Assembly: GCA_029255685.2 (NCBI GenBank)
Contig: CM055313.2
Coordinates: 46,828,079 to 46,892,078, forward strand
Source: Silene conica
Taxonomy: Eukaryota; Streptophyta; Magnoliopsida; Caryophyllales; Caryophyllaceae
Direction of reading: 5' to 3'
DNA: 64,000 nucleotides
Shown: one piece after another, positions 32,098-42,836 of the stretch
Layout of the letters: every line of letters starts with the position of its first letter
Numbering within the stretch: the first letter of the stretch is position 1
Translations under genes and position numbers: made by a program
Notes under the pieces: model-generated
What the model saw: the letters and a program-made list of their open reading frames with translations, nothing else
Databases searched by the model: none
Told to the model about the DNA's origin: nothing

Positions 32098-33231
32098 TTA
32101 AGATTTAGAGCAAATGATAAGACTTTGGGGTCTTAGAAGAAGATAGGAGAGAAAGGTCACAGATGAAAACGTACCAGTGACCAACTGAGGGCAAGTCTCT
32201 GCAGTAGCTCTGCTCATCACGTACACAGTACCCTTGGTCTTCGGCTTTCGAACAGCACCAGCAGCAGTGGCAGTCCTCCCAACAACAGTCTTCTTCTCCG
32301 GACACTCATAGAAGCGATGTCCAGGCTTATTGCAGGTGTAGCACAAGTAGGGATCACCGTTACAGTTAACACCAGGGTGAAGGGCCTTGTGACACTTGAA
32401 ACACTTCAAGGAAGGGTCAGGTGCAGGGCGGGGATCCATGGTCTTGGAGGAACCAATCTTCTGGAATTTTTCAGGTTGAACTTCTGGAGAATCAGGTAAA
32501 GGATCAAGGGGCCTCTTCCCAAGAGAGCGAGCCTGAGGGGAACTGAGAGCCGAAGAAGCTCTAACCTCAGCATCTATGGCCTTAATTGAATTCTCAGCCC
32601 AAATAGCATCATCGTACACCTCTACGAAAGAAGTAGAATCTCTGCGAATCATACTCTCGATGCGGGCACCTAGCTTTCCTTTGTAGAAGTAGACTCTCTC
32701 GGATTCATCCCTTACGAACCGAGAAGCAAAGTGAGCCAACTGATTAAACTTGTCCGTGAACTCCTGCACTGTCATGTCTCCTTGTTTGAAATCCATGAAT
32801 TCTTTGAGTCGCTGTGATCTGAGCTCCTTAGGGTAAAACCTTGACTCGAGCTTATCCTTGAAAGCCTCCCAATCGAACAAAGGATCAAGAGAGAAAGTAG
32901 GTCCAGTCAATGCCCACCACCTATCGGCCTCAAGGGTCAGAAAGTGAGTGGCTAGCCGCACTCTATCCTCTCTACCCACCGCATACAGGGTGAAGCTCTT
33001 TTCCATCTCTCTGAACCACTCGGTAAGGGCTACCGGATCAACCTCACCACCATAAGTCTTCACATGGCTACGGGACATCTGCGAAGCTATCCATGAGAAA
33101 CTACCAGGACGATTAGCCTCGTTGCCTGGCGGAGGAGGAGGGGGAACATTCCCTGCTTGCTGTCTCTGAGTTTCGAGCAAGTGATGAATTGCTTGCAATA
33201 TAATGTTCTCAGCAGCCGTGGTTCTCACCAT
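32098..33231 (-). CDS. Gag of Ty3/gypsy element
   Basis: 377 codons, ATG at 33231, about 150 bases behind the primer site. Residues 1-45 are a Gln/Pro-rich N-terminus; residues about 65-215 form the retrotransposon gag domain (ALTEWFREMEKSFTLYAV, DRWWALTGPTF, RFYPKELRSQRLKEFM, FTDKFNQLAHFASRFV). Two zinc knuckles follow near residues 280-315: CFKCHKALHPGVNC, incomplete in spacing, and CYTCNKPGHRFYEC (CX2CX4HX4C). The frame ends soon after the knuckles, exactly where protease would begin in a full element, with a tail of hydrophobic residues that does not look like protease. A homologous but broken gag at 39773-40620 does continue into protease. The product could form particles for a partner's enzymes. 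Confidence 0.9.
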   Translation of the reverse strand: MVRTTAAENIILQAIHHLLETQRQQAGNVPPPPPPGNEANRPGSFSWIASQMSRSHVKTYGGEVDPVALTEWFREMEKSFTLYAVGREDRVRLATHFLTLEADRWWALTGPTFSLDPLFDWEAFKDKLESRFYPKELRSQRLKEFMDFKQGDMTVQEFTDKFNQLAHFASRFVRDESERVYFYKGKLGARIESMIRRDSTSFVEVYDDAIWAENSIKAIDAEVRASSALSSPQARSLGKRPLDPLPDSPEVQPEKFQKIGSSKTMDPRPAPDPSLKCFKCHKALHPGVNCNGDPYLCYTCNKPGHRFYECPEKKTVVGRTATAAGAVRKPKTKGTVYVMSRATAETCPQLVTGTFSSVTFLSYLLLRPQSLIICSKS

Positions 33232-33383
33232 CCTTCAAAAGAGAAAACAGTATTACCTTAACGATTAGCAAGTACAAACAGTCTACCACTTGTCCTTAAG
33301 TCTACCCAAATCTCTCGTTCATTATTTGATGTTATAGGTCAAGTTAAGTTTGGGGATTACATGAGTGCGTCGGGAGCGATAAC

Positions 33384-33395
33384 GCTCTGATACCA
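33384..33395 (-). other. Gypsy element primer-binding site (initiator Met tRNA)
   Basis: Minus strand reads TGGTATCAGAGC, two bases from the 5' LTR at 33398. Confidence 0.92.
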
Positions 33396-33397
33396 AC

Positions 33398-35990
33398 TGT
33401 AAAACCCCTCGCGAAAGCGGAAATATAAACATGCAAAAGTACTAAAAATGCAGCGGAATTTAAACTTTTTAAAGATAAAACATGCGAGAAGTCTTAGACG
33501 GAAACATATACTGAAACTGAAACCAAAATAGATAAATAACAGTTCTAAGTATAAAATCCAAATATATACACAGCCTGGGATGGAACATCCCTACAGGCAC
33601 CAACGCAAAATAAACAAAGCTAAGAGTCCAGCTAAAACGATGTAAAGGTATAAGTCAAGATGATAGGATCATCGCTCGCTAGCTCTCACATGAACCCCCT
33701 GCAAACAGCCTCATGTACCTACACACATACAACATGTGCGCCACAGTCAGTGGGGAGTGACTAGAGTGCTCCTAGCCACCTATTGTCAGTGACACACAAC
33801 ACATAAACATACAATATACTCCAGCATATATAAAAACATGTGAAGCATACAAATCTCAATATCTCAACTTTCATAACATCATGCAAATACTTACGCAAGG
33901 GCTCTCAACCAACTTCGGAAACTATTTGGAAGGAGAGCCGGTTTCCCTTCCGGTTGCCCGGCCGGGGGGTCTTTCAATCCAAACCATTTACGAAACCGGA
34001 CTAAGAGTCGTCCAATGCCTTGGACGAACAATACTAAGATAACCAAAATCCGTGACCTAATCCTAGTCACTGTCTCACAACAATACACCTCAATTACAAA
34101 GGGAAACACAGAACTGTAACCTAATCCAAATTACAGTCCTAACACATCATACCCCATAATACAAAGGTAACACAAAACTGTAACCTAACCAAATTACAGT
34201 CCTAACACATCATACCCCATAATACAAAGGTAACACAGAACTGTAACCTAATCCAAATTACAGCCCTAACACATCATACCCCATAATACAAAGGTAACAC
34301 AGAACTGTAACCTAATCCAAATTACAGTCCTAACACATCATACCCCATAATACAAAGGTGACACAGAACTGTAACCTAATCCAAATTACAGTCCTAACAC
34401 ATCATACCCCATAATACAAAGGTGACACAGAACTGTAACCTAATCCAAATTACAGTCCTACAACAATACAATACATTCCAAACTGTGACCTAATCCAAAT
34501 CACAGTTCTACAACACATTTCACGTCAAAACTATGACCTAAACCAAATCACAGTCCTACAACTTCATTACTGAACTTACTCGATTCATAACCAATCATGC
34601 AAGCGACGTATACTCAAACCAACACTTAATTGACCCCGAGAATTAAGCCGAGGGAGAGCCGGTTTCCCTTTCGGTTGCCCGACCGGGGGGTCTCTATCCT
34701 CACTCTATTCCCGAACCCAATATAGTGTCGCCCGAACCTCGGGGGCTCCAAACATGCATACGAAGCATACGGAAAAAGAATCAATGCAATCCGACATGTG
34801 AATCAAAAGTTATAAGCAATTTATTATGCATCAGGGGCTCTCAGCCGGTCAGCCACAGGCTGCCGGTTGGCCGGCTGAGAGTCATTTACTCTCAATTTCA
34901 CACTTCAAAACACCAAGAAGGGGCTCTCAGCCGGCTGACCGGCTGCCGGCCGACCGGCTGAGGGTCCTTCCTCAGTGTTCTTCAAAATCCACCTACGAGA
35001 CTCTCAGCCGGTTGACCGGCCGCCGGTCAACCAACCGGCTGGGAGTCCCTGTTCCCAAAATCGCACATTTCGACAATTTAAATCGTTCCCAATCCATTAC
35101 CAATCCTTCCTATACATGTTTCTAAGTAATAATTCGACATTCCCAGCATGTTTACCACATCAAATACACATAAAAACATGTATACAAACAATCATTTCGT
35201 GTCTTAACAACAAAATCACAAATTAAACCGGTCTTAACATGTATACTCTTAAATCCACTTTCTCATCAAAGTCTTCCTCAAATCATCACCAAAATCAGTT
35301 TATATAACTTCACAATAACATTAAGAACTTAAGACTAAACTAACATTCATCAAACACAACCAAAAATCATATAAAGTGTTAATTTAGACAAAAGGCCGAG
35401 TTTTCTCATTATCGTCACCTTTACTCCGCGAATGCTCCGGTTTATTCTTCAAGGATCACGAGTTCTTCCTCCGGATTGTTGTTAGCTCCACCTTCAAGCA
35501 CAAAGACACGGATTAAAGTGATAATTTCGTGATTAAGGCAAAACAGCCCCGAAATGAAGTTTCACGAAATTGAAATTGAAAGTGATGGAAAGATCATAAA
35601 TCTCGCGAGGATTCCGAATATGTAACTTTTACCTCGATACGAGTTCGGGAAGGGGGCGAGATCGTCTTGAAAAGCTTGAAGAGAAATGAAAATGGTGTTT
35701 GAGTTTGTTTACTGTGAAAAGAAATGGAATGTCGATGGAGAGGTTTAAGGTAGGGTTTTAAGTTGTCCTTTCACCTTTATTGAGTCGGGTTTACTCTATT
35801 CAAGCGAAACGGAAACAGTGAAGCGGTTTGATAAAAAATGAACAAGGCATCCTAAGCTTAAACGATTTTTAAGACGAACTTAACGAAAATCTTAAAAATA
35901 TAAATTACGATTATTATTAAATTATTATTAAATTCCGTAAATTACTTTATTTTGATAAAATAGTCCTTTACGAAAATACGGGCTGTTACA
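33398..35990 (-). repeat. Gypsy element 5' LTR (2,593 bp)
   Basis: Partner of 28872-31528 with one fewer 64-bp unit and about six point differences. It is followed by TTATT and the right subterminal region of the CACTA. Confidence 0.93.
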
Positions 35991-35995
35991 TTATT

Positions 35996-36332
35996 AGGTT
36001 TTACTCTTAACCGTGTTTTCTTATCAGTTGATGAACTTGACTGTGTGTTTTTTATATTTAGTTTACAACAAAAACATCAGTTGTATATTAGAACTGACGC
36101 AAAAGCCTAAATAAAAATACATCAGTTGTTTTGAAAACTGATGTTTTTCATCAAAAACGTCAGTTTTCTAAACAACCGACGTATTTTATACGTCGGTTCT
36201 ATATTAGAACTGACGCAAATGACTTGGTTATATGGCAAAATTCGCCTCCCGCCAAAATTAAATACTTTTTGCGTTAGTTTTCCTAGAACCGACGTAAATC
36301 TCTTGACGCAATAGGTGATTTTTGTACTAGTG
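35996..36332. repeat. CACTA right subterminal repeats and terminal inverted repeat
   Basis: Several GACGCAAA/TTTGCGTY words in both orientations, ending in the 29-bp inverted repeat (36304-36332) that matches 24586-24614 with three mismatches. Confidence 0.88.
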
Positions 36333-38196
36333 TATATAATTGATCATCCTCAAGAACTATATAAACGATCTCAAGACTCAATTTCAGTAAATTGATAAGC
36401 CAACCTCTTGGCTAATTCTTCATTTAGAATTCTTGGTCGATAAATTTATGTAAATTCTATCTTTAGTCCACCATAACCACAGGATCGTACGAGGGTCATG
36501 ATGTTGAGGTAACATAAGTCAACAGCTACTACTTACCTAACGTAGAAGGGGTAATATGGAGAGTAAGGTCCTATATGTGTGGCGACGAAAAAAGGATTCA
36601 TAGCAATTTCACTTATAAAAGACTAATCTCAATTTTAGATTATAGAGGAAGTTCCCATCAACTTTAATTTTCATTCATTTAAGTGAACAAATATATAGCA
36701 TGCAAGAATGAATAAACTAAGGTTATGACTTTATGATAAAAACGTGTGACATCTGTATGTCGACACAGACTAGCATACATACTATATGAGTCAATTTTCA
36801 TGCATTCTCATGTGGTTTGGTTTAGGCCGAAAAATGATGCAAAACAAACATGAGAATGAAAAGCAAAACAGAAATACAAACGAAAATAAAGCAAGTCCTA
36901 GTTTGGCCTATCCGACCAAAAAGAACAAAAATACAACTTGGAATCCATTCAGCAATGGACCCTAGAAGCTTGTCTTGTCTTGATGTTCCGTCTTGGTGAT
37001 ATAGTAGGAGTGAGCAATCTGATCTCCGTCTTGGTCTTCTTAATTACATTTTAAAGAATTAGATAATAAAATCCTATTATTACATTCTAATTCCCAAAAA
37101 CGTAAAAATATTACACAAGGGAGATTCGAGATCTCATAAATACATCACAAATTATGTTTCCTTCATTAGGAAAACATAATTTACTAAGGCCAAACTAAGT
37201 ATTACAAAATATACAACTGATTGCAAAAGCGTAAATAAATACATTCATTCATTCAACAATATAATATATAGAATGCATAATACTAATTAAATTAATCTTT
37301 CAAGACATAATTTCGTAATTATGTTGAGTAATTTACCCAAACCACCATTTAATGATTTAAATTATGTGATAATTCCATAATTTAGCTCATAATTTTAATC
37401 AAACAAACATATTCATATTTTCGTATAATATGAATTAATTCAACATTATTTTAAAATCTTTTAAAAATAATTAGGTATCAAAACTAATGAACTTTTTCAC
37501 CCATAAATTACACAATATCAATATAATGTATAATAATAAAAACACGAAAAACAGATTTCCGGCGCTTCTAAAAAGCGCTGAAAATTCAGAAAAAACGTCG
37601 AAACACGGAAAACGCGGCTATAAAAAAAACTGCCAATCTATTTGCAACGCTTTTAAAAACGCTGTAAAACAAGAATTAAACGCTGAAAACCCTGGAAAGC
37701 GTCGTAATAAAAGCGCCGTAACAGAACAGTAGCCGCAGATTTAAGGTCCGATTTCAATTTTTCTTTTCCTTTTAACTAATGTACTTGAACAAAATAAATA
37801 TGGTTGTTACAAGATTGATAACATTCAATATCTAATCCATATTAAACATTGATATAATCTTTAACAATTCAAATAAACCATTTAAGACGAACATCAAGAT
37901 TATCATGAGATCGATTATTTAGCAATTTTATGTCATTCAAGAACATTCAAGACGATTTCCTTTTACGTTTAATTCAATCTCTATTGAATTTAGACATCTA
38001 CAAATTTATTATTTTGTTATTTTAACTGTTTAAGACAACAACAACAATAAATCAGAAAGGAAAGTGACGAACGGGAAAAAAACTTGTCTCGGTTAAAAAT
38101 AAATACACGGCTGAAAAAAAAAATCTTTAAATTTTCTCAAAACGTTTTGAAAAGTCATACAAAAATAAAATTCGTAAGCCTGGCTCTGATGCCACT

Positions 38197-39189
38197 TGTG
38201 GGAAAATATCCGTATATATTCCCAATACTTTATATGCAGGATTATAACAAATTTATAGTGTACGATTAATAGTCATAAACGAAGAACAAGATACAAAGAT
38301 TGAGATTAAGAATTAACCTTCTGTCTTTGCAAAGGCCTAAGATCAGAAATCAAAACAGATATTCTCCTAATCGTTTCACCCAAGATGTTCCAAGAAATAC
38401 CACTTCTAGAGCTAGAAATTTCAAAATTACCTTTAATTTTGTGTAAGATGAAAGCGAGAGAGAGGGTGTATGTATATCGTGTAACTCGTGAAGCATAGGT
38501 GGGCGTCCCATGTGCTATTTATAGGGGGTGGTGTTTGATAGTCCGTATAACTCTTTGATTCTACCTAAACTACTGCCTAAACAAATAACAAACTCTATCT
38601 TATGGCACTACTTATCTTGACCTAAAATACTCCCAACTGGTCGAAATTTTTATCTGACTCGGCCTTAGTAACCGATTTAATTAATTGCAAGAATTCGGTT
38701 ATTATCCTCTCTTGTGCGTAATGTTTTATCTTATAAATATCGTATATTTATAATCTAAACAATTAAATATAACCTTTTTATATTTAACTAAATCATTTAA
38801 TCTTTATTAAATGATTTCATTACACACTAATTAAATATAACATTTTATATTTAATCACGAATTAACATTTTAATTCGTCTTAGCTAATATTATTTAATCA
38901 GTATTAAATAATTATATCATCATTACTTTGACTAACTGTTTAGTCGTATAGGGTATCAATATGATTACATTTTTATCTAATCATATCTCTCAGATTCCAA
39001 CCTTTAGGTGTCACTCTTAGGGACCAGTTGATTACCGCCATCTGTATGACAATAACGTCAAACTTTCTAGCAAGCCAACCGTTATTGATAAACGTGAATC
39101 AACTGGCTAAAATACAAAGTATACCATGTGTTCGTTTAAGAGATTTATGCGTGTTGTCGCACTAAATGTTGAGGACACTAGCTCTAACA
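38197..39189 (-). repeat. Copia-C LTR (993 bp)
   Basis: Minus-strand ends TGTTAGAGCTAGTGTCC and TTTCCCACA; homologous to the LTRs at 14166 and 23228. Its primer site is at 38182-38194. Confidence 0.85.
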
Positions 39190-39750
39190 TGTTCAACTCG
39201 TTTGCTTTTGACAATTTCCTAGGATGTTGAGAGGCGCATTAAATTGGTTAGGCATGGCGTTTTGTTTGGTTCTGAGCATGATATCCGTTCCATTAGAAGT
39301 TTTAGTCGAGTCATAGTCCTTGCTTGGGGACAAGCAAGGTTTGGCTTGGGGAGATTTGATACGTGCATATTCTATACACTTTATTTACAGTTTTGGCACG
39401 TATTTCTATGCATATTTGTTAGCTTTAAGCTACTTTTCTTCCCGAAACGGTTTACTTTGTCATTTCTATGTTTTAAATGTAGGAATAAGCAAAAGTGAGC
39501 TAAACCAAGCTTAAATCATCCCCCAGAAGCCCTCTTAGGGAAATTCACAAGTAAGGAGTCCCAACTCGCTACCTTGGGACGCGTCCAAGGAGATCAGAAG
39601 TTGTTGGAAGTAGAGATCGGTTGACCGACCAGTCAAGCTGGTCGACCGACCAAGGTGCTATATCAGAAGACTTAACTTGGATCACAAACAGTCGACCGAC
39701 CACGATGTCCGGTCGGTCGACCACAACACGGGTTAAGGAGTCTTTTTTTT
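39190..39750 (+). mobile_element. Athila-like relic: 3' end of internal region and truncated LTR
   Basis: A hairpin CCTTGCTTG/CAAGCAAGG with loop GGGA (39318-39339) and a purine tract (GGTTTGGCTTGGGGAGATT, 39338-39356) precede an LTR start TGATACGTGC at 39357. This repeats the arrangement next to the 3' LTR of the element at 4100-12126, in plus orientation and diverged. The LTR has two hairpin dyads (39619-39651, 39690-39722) and stops near 39750, where gypsy gag begins. Confidence 0.78.
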
Positions 39751-39772
39751 TATTTTTCGCAAAGACATGATC

Positions 39773-40620
39773 GAGACCCGCTTTTACCCAAAGGAACTTC
39801 GTTCGCAAAGACTGAACGAATTCATGGATTTGCAGCAAAGCAAGATGACTATTCAGGAGTTCACCGACAAGTTCAACTAGCTGGCTCATTTTGCTTCTCG
39901 CTTTTGTGAAGGATGAGTCTGAGAGAGTTTACTTCTACCGATGCAAGTTGAGTCCTCGCATTGAGAGCAGGGTTAGGAAGGACTCTACTTCTTTTGTGAA
40001 GGTGTATGATGATGCTATTTGGGTCGAGAGTTCTATTAAGGACATTCATGCTGAGACCAGAGTTGCTAGTTGTTCTTCTTCTTACCAGAGGACTAGTTAC
40101 CAGGTTAAGAGACCGTTTGTTCCAGCCACTACTCCTCCTAATTCCCAGAAGAAGAGATATGAGAGGTTTGTTGCTGCAGTTGCTTGTACCATTGTTTACA
40201 CTAAGACTTCTACGGACACGTGTAATCGTTGTGGCAAAGCTCCTCATCCTGGTTCTGACTACTATAAGCAAGCTTACAAGTGCTACACTTGTAATGGGAT
40301 TGGACATCATTCCTTCGAGTGTCCAGAGAGGAACACTGCTCTTGGCAAGGCTGCCACTGCTGCTCCAGCGACTCGTGGAAACAAGGCTACCGGGAAGATC
40401 TTCTTGATGACTAGACTCGAGGCTGAGGCCAACTTAGACATCATTGTCGGTATATTTTCAGTCGTTGGTGCCGAATGCTTGGTCCTATTTGATACTAGTG
40501 CTTCATTGTCATTCATGTCGACCCAATTTGCCGATAGACTAGCTCTTGTGTCTTCTATTAGTGTGGAGACTTCGATTTGACTGCCATCGAGACACGTCTT
40601 CTCCTGTTCTTCTTCCTATA
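39773..40620 (+). pseudogene. Ty3/gypsy gag-protease fragment
   Basis: Starts inside the gag domain (RFYPKELRSQRLNEFM) and is clearly homologous to the gag at 32098-33231. Two lesions are visible: a Gln to stop change (KFN*LAHFA, near 39880) and one extra base near 39900, after which the frame runs FVKDESERVYFY to 40580. Two zinc knuckles follow (CNRCGKAPHPGSDYYK, CYTCNGIGHHSFEC), then the start of protease, LFDTSASLSFMS, in which Ser replaces the Gly of DTGA. The homology ends near 40620. The next domain of the same kind of element appears at 61641-62130, so the sequence between may be an insertion into one old gypsy copy. Confidence 0.85.
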
Positions 40621-41578
40621 CGGATTACCTGTCCTGAAAAGAGGGATTAAACACTCATTCAAAATTTATGCTTTTTGAAAAAGAGTGGGTCTTTCACAAG
40701 GGTTTGGCCTATTAAAGGAGAGCTTGTTCAACTCGGTAGCAAGAATGCCGTGAGGAGAAGGAAAGAGTCTTCCTACACTACAGCTAGTCCCAAACATGCA
40801 CACATAAAAAGACGCATACATAATAAGTGGGTGCGCGTGCCCCATTAAGTTAAGAAAGACGGGGTAAAGAGTTTTGCCAACTCGAGTTTTAATATTTATT
40901 CTTTGAAGTAATTCAAAAAAATTTCTTGTCAGAGGCTTCTACTCCAGCTGACGAAGTAGTTATGATTTTGCAATCTTAATAAGAGGATATAGGAGAGGGC
41001 TTGTTCTACCCAAACTGGTAACATATATAAATTAAGAAGATAGGCGGTAAAGCCTCGATCGACTGAAAAAGAGAGGAAAGGATTGAGAGCGAGTCTTAAC
41101 CACCATAAAAGAATGGGGCTCGACTGAGAAGGGCCGGGGGGAGAGCGAATCGAGGGCGAGCAAAGTGAGACGACACTTGTGGACTCGACCGTAAGGGAGA
41201 GTGGGAGAAGAGTCTTAACGACCATAGAGAAGAAAGAGGTCGCAGAGACAAACAAGGAGATCAGAAGCCTAGTGGGAATAGACTGGGGTTAAAAGTGCTC
41301 GCCCATAGGAGAAACTGAATACAGTAGACTAATACAAATAAGTGCAAACATATACAGTTGTGATTTACATACATTCTATGGAAGCGATCTGAGATTACCG
41401 TTGAGGGTCTTTCATTCTATAAAAACGCCAAAGCTTAGTGGGTGGTACGACTTCATTCTACGGGGCGACTTGGTATTGATTTGTGTAGCTGCTAGGACTC
41501 ATGTCCATCTCTGCCCGCGAAATTCTAACTTGAAGTAGATTAGACTGCTTTCTTCCTCTAAGTTCACGTACAACGCAG
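40621..41578. other. Unassigned sequence with organelle-like composition
   Basis: No gene recognised. The sequence is less AT-rich than the retrotransposon leaders and is full of AAGAAAG, GACTCGA and AAAGAG words of the kind seen in plant mitochondrial spacers; 59353-61640 and 62131-63000 look the same. I cannot show homology from the sequence alone. Confidence 0.3.
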
Positions 41579-42822
41579 TGTTAGGAAATGTGTCCTCAAC
41601 AATAGTGCGATCACATAATTAAATCTCATAATAAGAATGCGCAAGGGATGATGCGAATTATATTAGTCAACTGACCAACATTAATCGCCAATGATTGGCT
41701 AGCTAGAGTTTGACATTACTGTCGTATGACGGTGGTGGTCAGTTGATCCCTTTAGGTCACACCTTTATGACAATCCCCTTAATTGATAAAGTGATCAAAT
41801 ATATATTGATACGATTTCATCATATTCCTTAAACCCGTATATCGGGAAATCAGAGGTTAAATCTTATTGTAAGATTTATGTTTAAAATTGAAACGTGTCA
41901 ATTGTTAAACATTGAACGATATTTTATTATATCGTTATTAGAATGAATCGGGATGAAATTAATACAAAAGTTGTAAATCGTATTGACGATAAATAATTAT
42001 TTTACAATTGTAAGTTCGAATTACTTGTCAATTAATAAATATGATTTATTTAAGTATATACAATATTTATAAGATAAATATTTATATGTTCTAAAACATT
42101 TTATTGACATATAAGATGTCACACCTTGTACAAATTGTACAATTGACAAATTGTAAAGTGAAATCCATATTATGGATTAAGGGTGCCGGTTTTGGTGAGG
42201 TTATTTAATGGCATGATTAGTGTTTATTATTAAAGAAACATAATCATTAAAGTTCCTTGAGAACTCTACCCTAGAGCCACCCTAAGAGCCTTGAGAAGGG
42301 AAGTTGTTCCCTTGTTGCTCTTCCCTAAGGCCGGCTACCCCTTCCCCATCCTTTTAAGTTAATTGTTTTATTTTCTTAAGAAAAAGCATGCTTATTATAT
42401 AAGATATAGAACATCCTCATTCTTCTTCTGCTTAGCCGAAAATTACACTAAGTAAGAAGAGATTTTACAACCTCAACTCAATATTATAAGATAATATAAA
42501 TATACTAATTGTAGTATTATAATTATATTTTAATTAGAGAGATTAGAATTGTTTAAGGAGAAATCGATTTCTAGTCTAGCAACTACAAGATTTCGGTTCA
42601 TTAAGGGATTGTCTTGGTGCATCACAAAGGAGGTGTTCTTTTTGAACATTGGAGGATCATCCTTGCTAGCATTCGGACCAAGTGTAAGGACTCGAAATCT
42701 ATCCCATTTCCGCATATATTAAGCATGCATAAGATCATATATATAAGTTAATTAATATGTTAATTAAAGTATTTTGATTAGTATGACTAAATATTTAGTT
42801 TATGAGTAACTAAAACCCAACA
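41579..42822 (+). repeat. Copia-E 5' LTR (1,244 bp)
   Basis: Ends TGTTAGGAAATG and AAAACCCAACA; homologous to the interrupted LTR at 17544-20987. The primer site follows after two bases. Confidence 0.88.
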
Positions 42823-42836
42823 ATTGGTATCAGAGC

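Larger units (their letters stand above)
28872..35990 (-). mobile_element. Gag-only Ty3/gypsy LTR retrotransposon
   Basis: 7,119 bp with LTRs of 2,657 (28872-31528) and 2,593 bp (33398-35990) and a perfect duplication TTATT (28867-28871, 35991-35995). The internal region is only 1.87 kb: primer site, one 377-codon gag, and a purine-rich tract (complement of 31530-31543). No protease, RT or integrase is present. The LTRs differ by about six substitutions and one 64-bp repeat unit, so it is young. It lies inside the CACTA element. It is a second TR-GAG-type element, unrelated to the Athila-like one: primer, LTR and gag all differ. Confidence 0.93.
24586..36332. mobile_element. CACTA (En/Spm) transposon, non-autonomous, with captured gene fragments
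   Basis: The ends are 29-bp inverted repeats with three mismatches (CACTACTACAAAAATC at 24586, and the complement of CACTAGTACAAAAATC at 36332). The target duplication is 3 bp, TAT (24583-24585 and 36333-36335), as expected for this superfamily. Subterminal regions hold many copies of TTGCGTCGGTTC/AACTGACGCAAA in both orientations. Without the nested gypsy element (28872-35990) it is about 4.6 kb. I find no TNP2-type transposase. The interior carries intron-bearing exons of DMC1 (25307-25792) and of an unidentified gene (27280-28005), so it resembles a gene-capturing CACTA. Confidence 0.92.
24454..39189 (-). mobile_element. Copia-C: leader and LTR, interrupted by a CACTA transposon
   Basis: The leader is in two parts, 24454-24585 and 36336-38181, rejoined when the CACTA (24586-36332) is removed; the intact Copia-B leader near 21180-21230 shows the empty site. 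The primer site is at 38182-38194 (minus strand TGGCATCAGAGCC, one change from consensus). The LTR is 38197-39189. GCGCT-type palindromes recur near 37555-37725. With the gag fragment at 24263-24453 this is a second truncated LTR-leader-gag unit. Confidence 0.83.
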
